From NCBI RefSeq assembly GCF_026914185.1, contig NC_070558.1:6705501-6769500 (forward strand): a stretch of DNA of 64,000 bases, written 5' to 3'. Positions 8,201 through 19,654 of the stretch are shown piece after piece. Each line of letters starts with the position of its first letter. The first letter of the stretch is position 1. Made by a program: the position numbers and the translations under genes. The notes below the pieces were generated by a model. The model had not been told where the DNA came from. It saw only the letters and a program-made list of their open reading frames with translations, and did no database searches. Origin of the DNA: Puccinia triticina. Taxonomy: Eukaryota; Basidiomycota; Pucciniomycetes; Pucciniales; Pucciniaceae.

Positions 8201-10359
8201 TTTGGTAGTTTCTTGGTGTTTCTGCCACTATATCTCAGCTCAGCGTGGGAGTTCTTCCAAGATGTTGGTACCAAAATGATCAACTTCCCCTGAAGATTTA
8301 TTTTGTACCTTGAATGACCACAAAACCCCCAAATGTAGCAGCTACAATGTGAATGGTTGCCAAATATCACTAATACCAAATTAGTGATATTTTGCAACTG
8401 ATCACATCCTAGCTGCCACATTTGGGGGTATTGTGGTCATTCAAGGTGCACAATTAGTCTTCAGGGGAATTTGATCATTTTGGTACCAATATCATGGAAG
8501 AACTCTCACGCTGTGCTGAGATATAGTGGCAGAAACACCAAGAAACTACCAAATCAGTGATATTTGGCAACTGATCACATTGTGGCTGCTACATTTGGGG
8601 GTTTTGTGTTCATTCAAGGTACACAATGAATGTTCAGGGGCATTTGATCATTTTGGTACCAATATCATGGAAGAATTCCCACGCTGCCCTGAGATATAGT
8701 GGCAGAAACACCAAGAAACTACCAAATTAGTGATATTTGGTAACTGATCACATTGTGGCTGCTACATTTGGGGGTTTTGTGGTCATCAAAGGTACTCAAT
8801 GAATGTTTGAGGGCATGTGAATATTTTGGTACCAATATCATGGAAGAACTCCCATGCTGCGCTGAGATATAGTGGCAGAAACACCAAGAAACTACCAAAT
8901 TAGTGATATTTGGCAACTGATCAGGTTGTAGGGCTACATTAGGGAGTTTTATGGTAATTTAAGGTACACAATGAATCCTTGGGGACTATTGATCATTTTG
9001 AAACCAATATCATGGAAGAACTCCCAGGTTGTGTTGAGATATAGTGGCAGAAACACCAAGACCCTACCAAATTAGTGAGATTTGGCAACTGATGAGATGG
9101 TAGCTGCCACATTTGGGGGTTTTGTGGTCATTTAAGGTACAAAATGGATCCTTGGGGGCTACTGAACATTTTGATACCAATATCATGGAAGAACCCCCAG
9201 GCTGTGTTGAGATATAGTGGCAGAAACACCAAGAAACTACCAAATTAGTGATATTTGGCAACTGATCAGGTCGTAGGGGCTACATTAGGGAGTTTTGTGG
9301 TCATTTAAGGTACACAATGAATCCTTGGGGACTATTGATCATTCTGAAACCAATATCATGGAAGAACTCCTGGGCTGTGTTGAGATATAGTGGCAGAAAC
9401 ACCAAGAAACTACCAAATTAGTGATATTTGGCCACTGATCAGATTGTAGCAGCTACATTTGAGGATTTTGTGGCCATTCAAGGTACACAATGAATCTATG
9501 GGGGCTTTTGAAAATTTTGGCACCAATTTCATGGAAAAATTCCCAGGCTGTGTTGAGATATAGTTGCAGAAATACCAAGAAACTAACAAAGTAGTGAGAT
9601 TTGGCAACTGATCAGATTGCAGCTGCTGCATAATGGACGTGACCCCAAAATCATTATTTCTGGGTTTTATATTCAGAAAAATTCTCCAACAAAATCTATG
9701 TGGAAATATTCCTCATTAATCTGTGGTTGATAACAAAAGTAGATAAAAAAAAGAACCTGACAAAATTATGCTAAACCATGGTAAACTAATTTCAAAAAGC
9801 CCTCCTATGCATGTAGCACTTCAAGTATGATATGCAATATCTTGAGCAAGTTCAACCAACCAAATTAAAAATGTGTGCAGGATGGTATCATGAGAGAGGT
9901 CAGGGGTCAATGTTTTTCCTTTTTTGAAAAAAAGTCAATTTGCAGACTTCTGATAACAGATCAATTGTTGAAGTAAATAAAAAAGGAGAAAAAAAATTGA
10001 GACCCCTCAGCCACCCTGCATTAATCCTAAAACTTGCAATGTCTTTTTTTCAGGAAGAATTGAATGGTGTATGTAGAAATTTATGAATGTTATCAGGCAA
10101 AAAAAAAGATTCCTGTGGCTTGAAGCTAACACAAGGGGAAGGAGAGAGATTATAGAATGGTATTAAGGAGACATGGAAAACAGACAAAGGTATCAAGAAG
10201 AATAATAAAGAAAAATTGATCAATATAAATTGATCAATATACGCTATATTGATCAATATACAAGATCGCAAATTCATCCATCTTGGTAGTGTATAGTCCT
10301 CAACAAGTGACATGGCCCGTATGGCCTTGTGAAACCCGCAAGACGTGCGGGGCTTCACA
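5242..10359. mobile_element. Foldback (giant inverted-repeat) element inserted in the RT of A1
   Basis: The insertion is flanked by ATGC (5238-5241 and 10360-10363) and splits RT at the point where A2 is continuous. The arms are inverted copies: unique arms of about 650 bp (5523-6185 and 9640-10295), then arrays of a roughly 172-bp unit that meet at a symmetry centre near 8377. Both termini form small hairpins (AAGGGTC/GACCCTT on the left; AACCCGC/GCGGGGCTT on the right) and are imperfectly inverted to each other. The outermost left 280 bp are not matched on the right and include a 35-bp direct repeat (near 5353 and 5452). No transposase was seen, so it is non-autonomous. Confidence 0.85.
6190..9640. 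repeat. Two inverted arrays of a 171-173 bp satellite unit
   Basis: Successive AATTTGGTAG landmarks at 6221, 6392, 6565, 6738, 6911 and 7084 give a 171-173 bp period. The left array has about 12-13 units with an irregular insertion near 7370. The right array has about 7 units in opposite orientation after 8380. Each unit contains the near-palindrome CCAAATATCACTAATTTGG. The 60-70 residue ORFs in the arrays are repeats of one another and are not treated as genes. Confidence 0.85.
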
Positions 10360-12671
10360 ATGCTGGCATTTTCATAGACAATGGAGGTATAAAGGGCCCC
10401 GTTTCTGATTACAATAGCGAGCCTCTTCCGTGGCACGCTAGGATCCGTCGTTTCATTTGGGAGTACGCAACGACGCTGGAGAGGGTCCTCTTCAGGATTG
10501 AGGAGAGTGGTCTTACGGTCTCTGTGTCAAAGCTCGCAGCATGTGTTCCCGCTCTGGATATTGTGGGCCATGTTGTTTGCAAGGAAGGCCGCCAAATGGC
10601 GAAATCAAAGGTCAACATCATTCTCTCCTGGCCCACCCCGGCCAACGCAACGGAACTTTGTGGTTTTTTGGGGGTAGTGGTTTACGTTTGAATCTTTATA
10701 CCGGGTTTGTCTGAGATATGTCTACCCCTGCGACGCCTGACACGGAAGGATGTCGACTGGCTATGGTCGGCGGAGTGCGAGGACGCGTTTCAGAAGTTGA
10801 AAGTTACAGTGGGCCACAATATTGTACTGTCTAAAGTCCAATACGGCCCGGACGCGGGAAAACTCAAGCTGGCAGTGGACTTGAGCTACCATGCAGTGGG
10901 AGTGGTCCTTACACAGGAGGATTCAAACAGACTCGACCAGCCGGCAATCTATGAGTCACTTCTGTTCTCTGATGTCGAGTCCCGCTACTCCCGGCCCAAG
11001 CTTGAGCTTTGCGGTGTGGCGCGCATTCTCAAGAAGTTGCAGACGATCTTGTGGGGCCAACATTTTGAGCTGCAGGTCGACTCTCATTCTTTGATTGAGA
11101 TGATTAATGCCCCTAGTCTCCCCAACGAGCCTATGACGCGTTGGGTCGCCTTTATTCAGCTCTTTTCTTTTGATATTGTGCACCGGCCTGGGAAGATTTC
11201 CACTATGGCCAACGGACTCTCACGGCGCCCGCAGGGAGATGATGAATCAGACCCCCCTTCAGACTTTGACGAGGACGAGCCGCACATCAAGCCGCGGAAC
11301 TCTTATGCGCTGGGCGCGGAGGACACCTATTCCGGTTTTCAGCAAGGTTGGTGGCGCAAATTGGAGCGCTTCTTGGCTACTTTGCGCAAGCCGGCAGCGA
11401 TGGATGCGAAGGAGTTTCGAGCGCTCAAACAACGATCAGTCAATTTCTTTTTGCAATCTGGACGTCTCATGAAGAGAGGGAGCCCTCTACCCCAAATAGT
11501 GGTCACAATGCCGTCAAAACAGCACGAGATCCTCACAAAGCTCCATGAAGATTTGGGACACCGCGGCTCCACTAAAACTTATTGCAGAGTTTCCGAGCGT
11601 TTCTGGTGGCCCTCGTTGAAGAAAGCCGTAGCGGAGTGGTGTCAAAGCTGCGAGGCGTGTCAGAAGAAGGACCTCCGACGCCCGCAGGAGTTGCAGTACC
11701 CGACTGGCGAGTTTACTGTCTTTGGCCGGGTCTCCATGGACGCCGTGCATCTCAAAGCCGGCGGTGCCAAGTACTTAATAGTGGCCCAAGACGATTTCTC
11801 AGGATGGGTCGAAGCCAAAATTCTTAACAACCTGACGTCAGAGGCAGTGGCCTCCTTCTTGCAAGAAAACTGGACAATGTGTTACGGATTGGCTCAGGCG
11901 TATTTGACAGACGGCGGTTCCGAATTCGGTGGCGCGTTAGCTGAGATGTTGCGCGCACTGCCCGGCCAGCATCGCGTATCTACTCCTTATTACCCCGAAG
12001 GACAAGGCATGGTAGAGCGTGGCCACGGACCCCTCAAGGCGGCTTTGGTGAAGTTGGCGGGTGAGAGCGGAAAAAACTGCCGCAAATTCCTACCGCTAGT
12101 TCTGTTTGATGATTGGATCTCGACGAAGCGGACCACCGGCTACTCCCTGTATGAGCTAGTTTTTGGCCAGCGGGCCTTCCTGCCTTTGGATCTGGAGATC
12201 AAGTCGTACCTGGGCGTGGACTGGGACTCTGTCAAAGATACGGCCGACCTCCTAGCAGCCCGGTCTTGTCAGCTGGAGCGCAGTGAGGAGACGCAAAGTA
12301 TTGCATTCAAGAAGATGATGGAAGCGCGTGGTGACTTGGTTTGATATTGGGGGGAGAAGCACGGCTCAAGGATTCGCGAACCACTCAAGCCCGGCGATCA
12401 GGTCCTCGCCTACAACCGGTCACTGGAAGTCCAGTGGGGCCAGCTGTTTGCGCATCAATGGAACGGCCCGTATCGCGTCGTGGAGCAGGTTCAAGGCGGT
12501 TCTTATGTCCTGGCGGAACTCGACGGCACGGAGCTCAAGCGGCGCTTTGCTGCGGACCAAGTGAAGCGGTTCTTTTCTTGTGGGGACATTCTTGACCAGA
12601 AGGCTTGGATTTTTTTTTAGGCACGAGTATTGGACAAGCAGTCTAGGGACAGACTGCAAGTCGTGGGTGGA

Positions 12672-13568
12672 TGTGGTGGACAATCTGGTACACGCGTAGG
12701 ATCAAGACTTTATTGCGCGTGGCGCGCGCCAGCGGCCATCATTGAGTCCCGCGACTCAATCAAAGCTGATTATGTAATTTGATTGAGTCCCGCGACTCAA
12801 TCAAAGCTGATTATGTAATTTGATTGAGTCCCGCAACTCAATCAAAGTTATGGCAAAGCTTTCAGCCCTCAAGGCCTCCTCAAGTTCAACGGCGCAGCGT
12901 GGCACATCCTCAAGGCGTTTCAGGTCTCCCTTTCTCCTCTTTTCTCTTGTTTCTGTGTTGGTGGTTTTGTTCTCCTGTCAGCTTTCTTTTCTTTTTTCAT
13001 TATGTTTGTTATTTTCTTTTCTTATACGCGCGCTTTGGACAGGTTTGGATGAGGAGGGTTGGTCTTGGTTTTTCTTTTGTTTTGTTTTGTTTCTGTCTCT
13101 TGCCTTGTTTTGTTGTAGCGCGCGTGTGCGCGCTAGGTTGTGATGAGCTGTCTGTTAGATGTCACAGTCCCCTGAGTCTGAGTTCAACGCAAACTCAGAT
13201 GATGGGGCGGCATGGACCTACTCTGAACCAGAATTTCAGTCTTCCATCAAATTCAAAGTTATACGTCTTGGCAAGCTGTTTTCCCGAAGTTTCTCCTCCT
13301 TAAGGTTCATTTTTCCCCGCAACGCCGATCTCCTCCACCTCTCTGGTTTAGATCACACCCCGCCGGCAGTATCCCCGGCTCCTTCTCGAACTCAAACACC
13401 GCCGACGCGCATCTCCAGCCGTTGTAAAATCAAAACCCCCTCACGCTTACACAATTATCAGCGCTCACTCACGGCCAATCAACCCTGAGGGCATACGACA
13501 CATTTCCCTTTTTTTTCCATTTCCCCTCCCCCAACTGCCGCCGGCCTAGCACCGAGCGGAGTTCCTCA
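12672..13568 (+). repeat. 3' LTR of A1 (897 bp)
   Basis: Matches 213-1068 apart from about 14 substitutions and an extra 41-bp palindromic unit. A purine-rich tract (GTGGGTGGA) just upstream is the likely plus-strand primer, also present before the A2 3' LTR. Confidence 0.95.
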
Positions 13569-13812
13569 CCGTCACATCTTCTCAATAAAGTCTGTCATTA
13601 GATCAAAAATCAAACAACCTAGGTAAAATACTAACTTCCTATTATGTCAAATGATAATTTTCTTTATTAACTTGTTTTGTTTTTGTTTGTATTTACTACT
13701 ACTGGTTTTTAAAGTGTTTGCAATAAAATTTGATCTCTCTGAACTACACAAACTAATGCTCGAATAAGGCAGCTGTGAAACTAGAGTATTCAACCACTTG
13801 ATGCTCTTCTGG
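13569..13812. other. Intergenic, nothing recognised
   Basis: AT-rich sequence between the A1 duplication and the next TIR element. I see no ORF or RNA signature. Confidence 0.5.
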
Positions 13813-14618
13813 CTAACTTAGCTAATTTCCCTCCTTGAGGGAGCGAAGCAACCTCCAAAGTAGAGATGGCCATTGGCACCCGCTGGCGGGTACCCGCCAC
13901 TCTTTAGCAGGTAGCTAACTGCCCCTACAGGCAACCATGGCGGGTGAAAAGCTACATGCTTGACTTTTTTTACCAAAATTCAAAACCCCAAGCCTGCTTG
14001 CTGGCACTTACCAGGGCATAAAGGACCTGCTGAAGAGTGGCGGGTACCCGCCAGCGGGTGCCAATGGCCATCTCTACTACGGAGGATGGACTTACGCGCT
14101 ATGTCTACCCCGCGGCCTGAGATAATTTCAACTTTTGGTGGGCACTTTTTTATAATCAACATAGCACATGGGTCTCTGGACCAAATCCTTCTAGTTTTCA
14201 TTTCTGGGATCAACCAAGCTGTCCCCATCTATGTACTAATTCCATCTCCCCCCATCTCTTTTCTTTGGTCTGCAATACCCTTTGTAATCTCATTAGTTTT
14301 GGATCCTGTACAGTGCAAGATGTGTAATGAAGGATGAAGTAGACATGATGGTGGTCATAAAAAAGTAATTTGAGTGCCACTCAAGGCTTCAAAAAATTTG
14401 AAAAATATGTAGGAAGATTCTCCATGGTCTTCTGCATCTTTTGTTCCCCCAACACCTAATCACCCAATGAGAATTGGTGCTGCTACAAAACATCAAAAAA
14501 TAGCATTTTTGAAATTCTCTCAGGCCACGAGGTCGACATAGCGCATAAGTCCCTCCTTTGGAGGGTCCCTGCAGGAAGGCGTCCTCCCTCCACATAGAGA
14601 GGGACTTAGTTAAGTTGG
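13813..14618. mobile_element. Non-autonomous TIR element with a 7-9 bp target duplication
   Basis: The ends are inverted: CTAACTTAGCTAA on the left, TTAGTTAAGTTGG on the right. Longer inverted similarity continues inward (ACTTACGCGCTATGTC against GACATAGCGCATAAGT). CTCTTCTGG flanks both sides (13804-13812 and 14619-14627), although part could belong to the TIR. A hAT-like MITE sits in its left arm. Duplication length fits hAT or Mutator; superfamily unresolved. Confidence 0.7.
13861..14076. mobile_element. hAT-like MITE nested in the TIR element
   Basis: A 216-bp element with inverted termini of about 45 bp beginning TAGAGATGGCCATTGGCACC and a GC-rich GGCGGGTACCCGCC palindrome in each arm. 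The 8-bp flanks CTCCAAAG and CTACGGAG agree at five of eight positions, consistent with a decayed hAT duplication. Removing it restores symmetry to the outer element. Confidence 0.75.
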
Positions 14619-15645
14619 CTCTTCTGGCTGGTTCAACATTCCTTTCCCTGGAATCGCTTCAAAGATTTTGGACTTGGTGTTGCTTTAACCTACCATTGAA
14701 AGGCTAGTCCTCTGTACTCTTGTGGATGGGTTGCAAAGGAAGCCCACAAGTTTTATTTGAATTTGCAAAGCAAAGTCTTTGATCATCTCAAGCTATGGTA
14801 TATTCCTCTCTCTTCTCTTCCATTATGACCTTCATCATCTTGCATTTTGACAAGCAGCAATTTGTTTTAGAGCTTAAAATCAAAGATCACGCTTATACAC
14901 GACGTTTGGACTACTAAGGGAAACCGCCAGGCTTTCATGGGAATCTCAGAAGCTTACGTTTTGGACAACTGGCACTTTTGCATTGTCCATTTATCTTTGA
15001 AGTATATTTTGTGGACGCACACAGGGAAGTATTTAGCTATTCCTTTCACAAACATTTTGAAAAAGTTGGGCCTTCATACAAAGATAAGTGATTCTAATTG
15101 TCAGCCTTACAGTCAACTCAGCTGACCTAAAGTCTGCCTTTTTATACTTTTTACATATGAATTAATTCATATCTTTTTCATATTATGAGATAACCTTGTT
15201 TTGACTTCATATTCTGTTTCCTCATGCAATTTTAACCTTAGTTACAACTCACCAATTCTTTTTAACTACACTCCTTCCATGAGTTATTGAGTTGTGGTGC
15301 GCATGCGCAGTTGTGACGTGTCAGCGCTACCAGGCGCGCCAAACCATATGTACATATGTAAATTACATAAGCAAACTGTGAAAATTTTTGTAGTCTGGAT
15401 CCCCCTTGCCTGAGGCGGATACACAGACTTCAGCACACCAGAACCACACCCCAGATAACCCCAGGATCACCACCAAAGAGTTTACAACACTCCCAGTATA
15501 CGTACCGTCACAAGCGCCTAGGATATTGACAGTAAGTAACCTTGTTCACTGAACCTTGTTTATCTCAGAGGTACAACTCTGTGTCTTGCTTGATCTGCTC
15601 TTTTCTGCTGGCCTTTGCCTCTACTTGATCTTAGGGCTGTCCCTG
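14619..15645. other. Intergenic, no gene recognised
   Basis: AT-rich with scattered short ORFs, none recognisable. 15300-15540 is less AT-rich and contains GCGCATGCGC and CATATGTACATATG palindromes; it may be part of an old LTR but I found no partner in the window. Confidence 0.4.
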
Positions 15646-15890
15646 CTTAACCTGATTCTTTTTCTGTGGTTTTTGTAAGAAACAAACCACATAGGTTTCC
15701 CTTTAAAGAACCTTGACTATCCAGAAGGAAGCTAAAAAATTGTGGCTGGATTAAACTTATCTAATCCAGGATCCCTCCACGTTTCTTTGGTGAGAGGAGG
15801 CTGTAGCACTCTCTAGCACAGCTTGGCAGCACTCTTCTGAAGAGTTAGCATTGCCAGTGGAAGTGCATTCCCACCAGAATAACCTTGAAT
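15646..15890. repeat. Repeat shared in inverted orientation with 51.29-52.0 kb
   Basis: The stretch from TTCTTTTTCTGTGGTTTTTG through GGTGAGAGGAGGCTG to GCATTGCCAGTGG matches the reverse complement of 51297-51389 joined to 51858-52003. The other copy carries a 468-bp MITE, so this one is the empty site. Repeat class unknown; an LTR edge is possible. Confidence 0.7.
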
Positions 15891-16103
15891 ATCTGCTTAT
15901 CTTGATCCTGCTCCGTTTCTCTCTCTCTTTCTCTCTCTCTTTTATATTTGTATTTTCTTTATCCAAAGAAATCCAAATATTCCCCCTTTCTTTCTTGTGT
16001 CCTACTGTCACTATAGAGACTCAGGCTCACACTAATCCTGAATTTCCTATATCATCTATCCAAGGATTAGGTTGAGAACAAAAAAAGACTGAATGTTACA
16101 TAT

Positions 16104-17862
16104 TTGTTTTCAAATAAATACATATTAGCTCATACCACTGACTCTGGCTCAAACAATCAAACACTGGCTGCGGAGCACAATCACATCATCCTTGCCAAAA
16201 CTGCAAAAGATCTCAGCTTATCCAACAACCACATACAATGCTTCTGTCATAAAGTCGCACTAATTGTCAACGCTGGTATTTGGGCCCTCTTGCTCTTGGG
16301 TTCTGGACTGACCAAGACCAAGAAAGCCACTATAGGTTTTGTACCGGAGTTTTTTCCAATTGAAGAAGAGAATGAGATGGCATGTCAAGATTCCAACGGC
16401 CTAGAGATCCAAGTTGGTCCTTTCAACCGGAAAAAAACAACTGAAGATGGGGATAGCAATTTCAAATCTCTAGCTGAATCATTAGATGATGAAAGCTTAT
16501 TGGACAAGATTGATACAGTTGCAACCATATTCAACAAGGTTTGTTAAAGTTTCTTTAATCATCTGAGCATTTATTTCCAATCAGCTGAAGTATCTGTTGC
16601 ACCCTTGTAGGTTGATTTTATTATTCAAAAAATTACTTCATCAGCCGCGCGACGATCTGAGTTTGATACATGGTGCAAGAAGCTGGACTACTTGGGGCCA
16701 CGCTTGATTGCGGGCTATGGTATTCAATGGAATATTAAATTCCAGAGTCAGGAGCGGGCTTACAATGCTCGACATGTGATCAACAAACTCATCAAGAATG
16801 AAAAGGATCAACAAGAGCAAGACAAAGACAATCACCCCAATTTTTTTGACAACATAGAGCTTTCTCAAAATCATTGGGAGGTTGTTAAAAAGTTAAACGA
16901 CATACTTGCGGTTGGTTTTTGAATATCAAATAAAATAGGATGCAAACAATAACTGACTCCTGATTCCTTTGCACAGGAGTTCTATTTTATTACGAAGAAG
17001 ATGGAAGGAGATATCTCCTCTAGAAGTATGTTACTAGGTGAATACTGGGGAATCACTTTATTCCTCACAAAGAAGATCGCAAACAAAGACGAATTTCTCC
17101 CGATGTTTTGCAAGATGCTTGAACAAACAAAAAAATATGTAAATGAAGCAATGAAGTGTGATACAATCCTCCTTGCAACGATTTTGAATCCAAGCTATTA
17201 TCTTTCACTCTTCCAAGCGTGGTACCCATCCAATCACTCATATGCTGAGTCCTTAATTTTTGAAAAATTCAACTCAAGAAGGATCAATTACAAAGCCGAT
17301 TTACCTATTTCCGAGCCACCTGCCTCACTTGACAATTTGTGGTCCAAAAAACAAAGTTCAAGAAAGCGCGAACTTGAAGAGGTAAACTTGTTTCCCAATA
17401 CTGAGGAAACAACTCTAACCAAAAAGCTATTGGTATATCTATCAGGTAAATACAAGCATCCTACTTCACAGGCGCATGAAGCATTAGAATGGTGGAAGGT
17501 TTGTGAATTCCAATATCCATACATGTTTTTTTAAATCCTCATATTTGTTTTTAACTAATTTCTGTCTCCATAGTCCCATAGCCGTGAATTCCCCATACTG
17601 GCTCTCCTTGCCCGCGATTACTTAGCTACCTGCTCAACCTCGGCAAGCGTTGAGAGGTGTTTTTCAGCGGTGTTGGACACATGCGGCCGTGATTGAAGCA
17701 GTCTAGCTGTCCAAACCATTGAGAGGTGTGTGAGCTCCCATCAATGGTTGCTTCAAGGTTTCAATCCCAATGGTGAATTTAAGGTTCCCCATCATATATT
17801 TGTACATGCCTTGGAAGAGCATGATTGCATGAAAAAAGATATGGTCCCAGAAAAATATTAGG
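16104..17862 (+). pseudogene. hAT-family transposase remnant, four exons
   Basis: Exons inferred at 16104-16538, 16611-16910, 16977-17498 and 17574-17862, joined by GT-AG introns of 66-75 bp that keep the frame. The first has the hAT-type TTDSGSNNQTL and IQCFCHKVALIVNAG segments. The last has the C-terminal dimerisation motif (YLATCSTSASVERCFSAV). The N-terminal BED finger and upstream catalytic region are missing. A TGA at 17694-17696 follows CGRD where an Arg codon is expected; the frame then continues (VQTIERCVSSHQWL) to a TAG next to the Harbinger-like element. Exon bounds are predicted by eye. Confidence 0.8.
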
Positions 17863-19266
17863 CTCTGTTTGGACGCTGTGTGTGATATGATAAATGGTGT
17901 AATAAATTACATAACACCCAAAATGAATCTTGAGTGTCATAAAATTAATTATGCCACCAACAGATTTATAATTTGTCTGTTTGGCATGCACTCCATAAAC
18001 ATTCCTAGGGATCATTTATCACCTGACTGTTTGGCAAACCAAAGCAGACCAGTTTCATACATGTACACACAACACACTTCTGGGAGTGCACAACCTCTGG
18101 ATGACCTGTTTAAACGGCAATCCAGAGTACTTCACCCCCTCAATGACTGGTGAACTGGTCATCTAGGGGGACTTCACCCTTTCAATGACCAGTCAACCGG
18201 TCATTGAAGAGGACACACCGTCTTGATGACCGGTCAAACAGTCATTGAAGAGGACACACCCTCTTGATGACCAGTTGACCGGTCATCAAAGAGGACACAC
18301 CCTCTTGACGACCAGCTAACTGGTCATTGACGAGGACACGTCTGTTGACCGGTCATCAAAGAGGACATACCCTCTTGATGACTGGTCAACCGGTCATCGA
18401 AGAGGACACACCCTCTCAATGACAGGCCGACCGGTCATTGAAGAGGACACAACCTTCCAGTGACTCCCAATGACTGGCCCCGGTCAACAAGGTGTTTTGT
18501 CCTCTTTGATGACCAATCGACCGGTCATTGAAGTTGGTACGACCTCTGGATGACCGGTTTGACTGGTCATCCAGAGGACTTATCTCTATGACCGTTCAAC
18601 CGGTCATCAAGAGGGTGTGTTCTCTTCGATGACTGTTTAACCGGTCATCAAGAGGGCATGTCCTCTTTGATGACCGGTTGACCATTCATTGAGAGGTTGT
18701 GTCCCCTTTGATGACAGGTTGGCCGGTCATCAAGAGGATGTGTCCTCTTTGATGACCGTTTGACTGGTCATCAATAGGATGTGTCCTCTTCAATGGCCAA
18801 TCAACAGGTCATTGAAGTGGGTACGACCTCTCAATGACTGTTTTACCGGTCATCAAGAGGATGTGTCCTCTTCAATGACCGGTTGACTGGTCATTGAGAG
18901 GATGTGTCCTCTTCAATGACCGGTTGGTCATTGAGAGGTTAAAGTTGCAGGTTATGTCCACCTCGATGACCCGCTGACCGGTCATTGAGGTGGTGTGTAG
19001 GACTCCTCTGGATGACCAGTTGAACGGGTCATCCAGGGTTGTGTACATGTTCCTAGGTATACTGATGGCCAAATATCACCCAAAATAGAGGCCAGGACCT
19101 CTATTTCCAAAATGGCTGGGGATATAAATGGCCTGTGATACAGAGTAATGAATTTTACAATATCATTGGCCATCCCAAACACATATAAGTTTGGTGTTAT
19201 ACCCCGAGCACCCCCGGTGATAATTCGCGTGATTTATAACTGAATTTGGGGCGTCCAAACGGGGCC
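17861..19266. mobile_element. PIF/Harbinger-like non-autonomous TIR element with a satellite core
   Basis: Ends are GGCTCTGTTTGGACGC on the left and GCGTCCAAACGGGGCC on the right, flanked by TTA on both sides (17858-17860 and 19267-19269). A GGnCCnGTTTGG-type terminus with a TTA/TAA duplication is typical of PIF/Harbinger. The interior is an inverted satellite array rather than a transposase gene. It inserted at the end of the hAT remnant. Confidence 0.8.
18080..19045. repeat. Inverted arrays of a 41-bp GACCGGTC satellite
   Basis: Units of about 41 bp combine TGACCGGTnnACCGGTCA, itself palindromic, with GAAGAGGACACACCCTCTT. Orientation reverses near 18500-18600, so the block is a large imperfect hairpin. 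Related units occur near 39.5, 41.3, 42.8 and 43.3 kb. Not a CRISPR: there are no unique spacers and the context is eukaryotic. Confidence 0.8.
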
Positions 19267-19384
19267 TTAGTTTTTTTTTACATTTTATGTTATCTTTATC
19301 CATTTTATCTTCAGAAAAAATATCTCAAAAGAAACACATGGTAGCAATTCTGTTTGTATTTAAATTTTTTATCTACTTCTGTAG

Positions 19385-19606
19385 GTATTGAAGATACAAT
19401 ACCAATAAAGTATTGGTACTGTATTGGATAAAAGATAAATTACACAGTATTTCTAAGCCATGTATTGGCTTTAAGATACAATGTATCTGTATTGTATTGG
19501 TTAGCCAATACCTGGAGAATGTATTCTATTGCCATGTATTGGCTAACCAATACAATACAGATACATTGGCCAATACTGTATTTTATTGTATTGGTTACAC
19601 CATTGC
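19385..19606. repeat. TATTGTATTGG-rich repeat
   Basis: Many inverted copies of a TGTATTGG/CCAATACA motif within 220 bp, giving multiple hairpins. The same motif fills the MITE at 52164-52491 and a partial copy near 50005-50160, so this is probably a truncated member of that family. Confidence 0.6.
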
Positions 19607-19654
19607 ACGGACGTAACTCAATTCTGGGAGCCGTTTTCCTAGGGCCTGGGAGCT

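Larger units (their letters stand above)
3422..12619 (+). pseudogene. pol: pol of A1 (RT, RNase H, integrase), interrupted and mutated
   Basis: Copies element RNA and integrates the DNA. The frame entered at 3422 runs through a linker with LR(N/D)ExKL repeats and two intron-like modules into RT, is interrupted by the foldback element (5242-10359), and resumes at 10360 with the rest of RT, RNase H (VDLS, LELCGV, VDSHSL) and integrase (HHCC finger, MDAVHL, TDGGSEF, GQGMVE) to about 12600. Nonsense codons relative to A2 lie at 3467-3469, 4571-4573, 10689-10691 and 12342-12344. The RT FIDD box reads FIDN (N at 10380-10382), so even an uninterrupted copy would be inactive. Confidence 0.9.
213..13568 (+). 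mobile_element. Ty3/gypsy LTR retrotransposon A1, degenerate, with a nested foldback element
   Basis: Complete but broken LTR element: 5' LTR, tRNA-Tyr-type primer site, gag with a CCHC knuckle, aspartic protease, reverse transcriptase, RNase H, integrase and 3' LTR, in Ty3 order. The flanking CCGT duplication shows one insertion event. By eye the two LTRs differ at about 14 positions plus one 41-bp repeat unit, so the insertion is not recent. Damage includes a 1-bp deletion late in gag, several nonsense codons, loss of an RT catalytic Asp, and a 5.1-kb insertion in RT. A2 at 30.4-38.6 kb belongs to the same family and served as the comparison for these calls. Confidence 0.95.

Noticed and set aside
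8719..9631. A series of 65-73 residue ORFs on the minus strand
   Set aside because: They are translations of successive satellite units and have no initiation context or domain.
6190..9640. Regular repeats suggestive of a CRISPR-like array
   Set aside because: Units are about 172 bp, repeated end to end without unique spacers, in inverted halves, in a eukaryotic transposon context.
15300..15660. A complete LTR of a copia-like element
   Set aside because: Some LTR-like features, but no partner LTR, duplication or primer site could be demonstrated.
18080..19045. 41-bp repeats suggestive of a CRISPR array
   Set aside because: No conserved-repeat/variable-spacer pattern; it is a palindromic minisatellite inside TIR termini.
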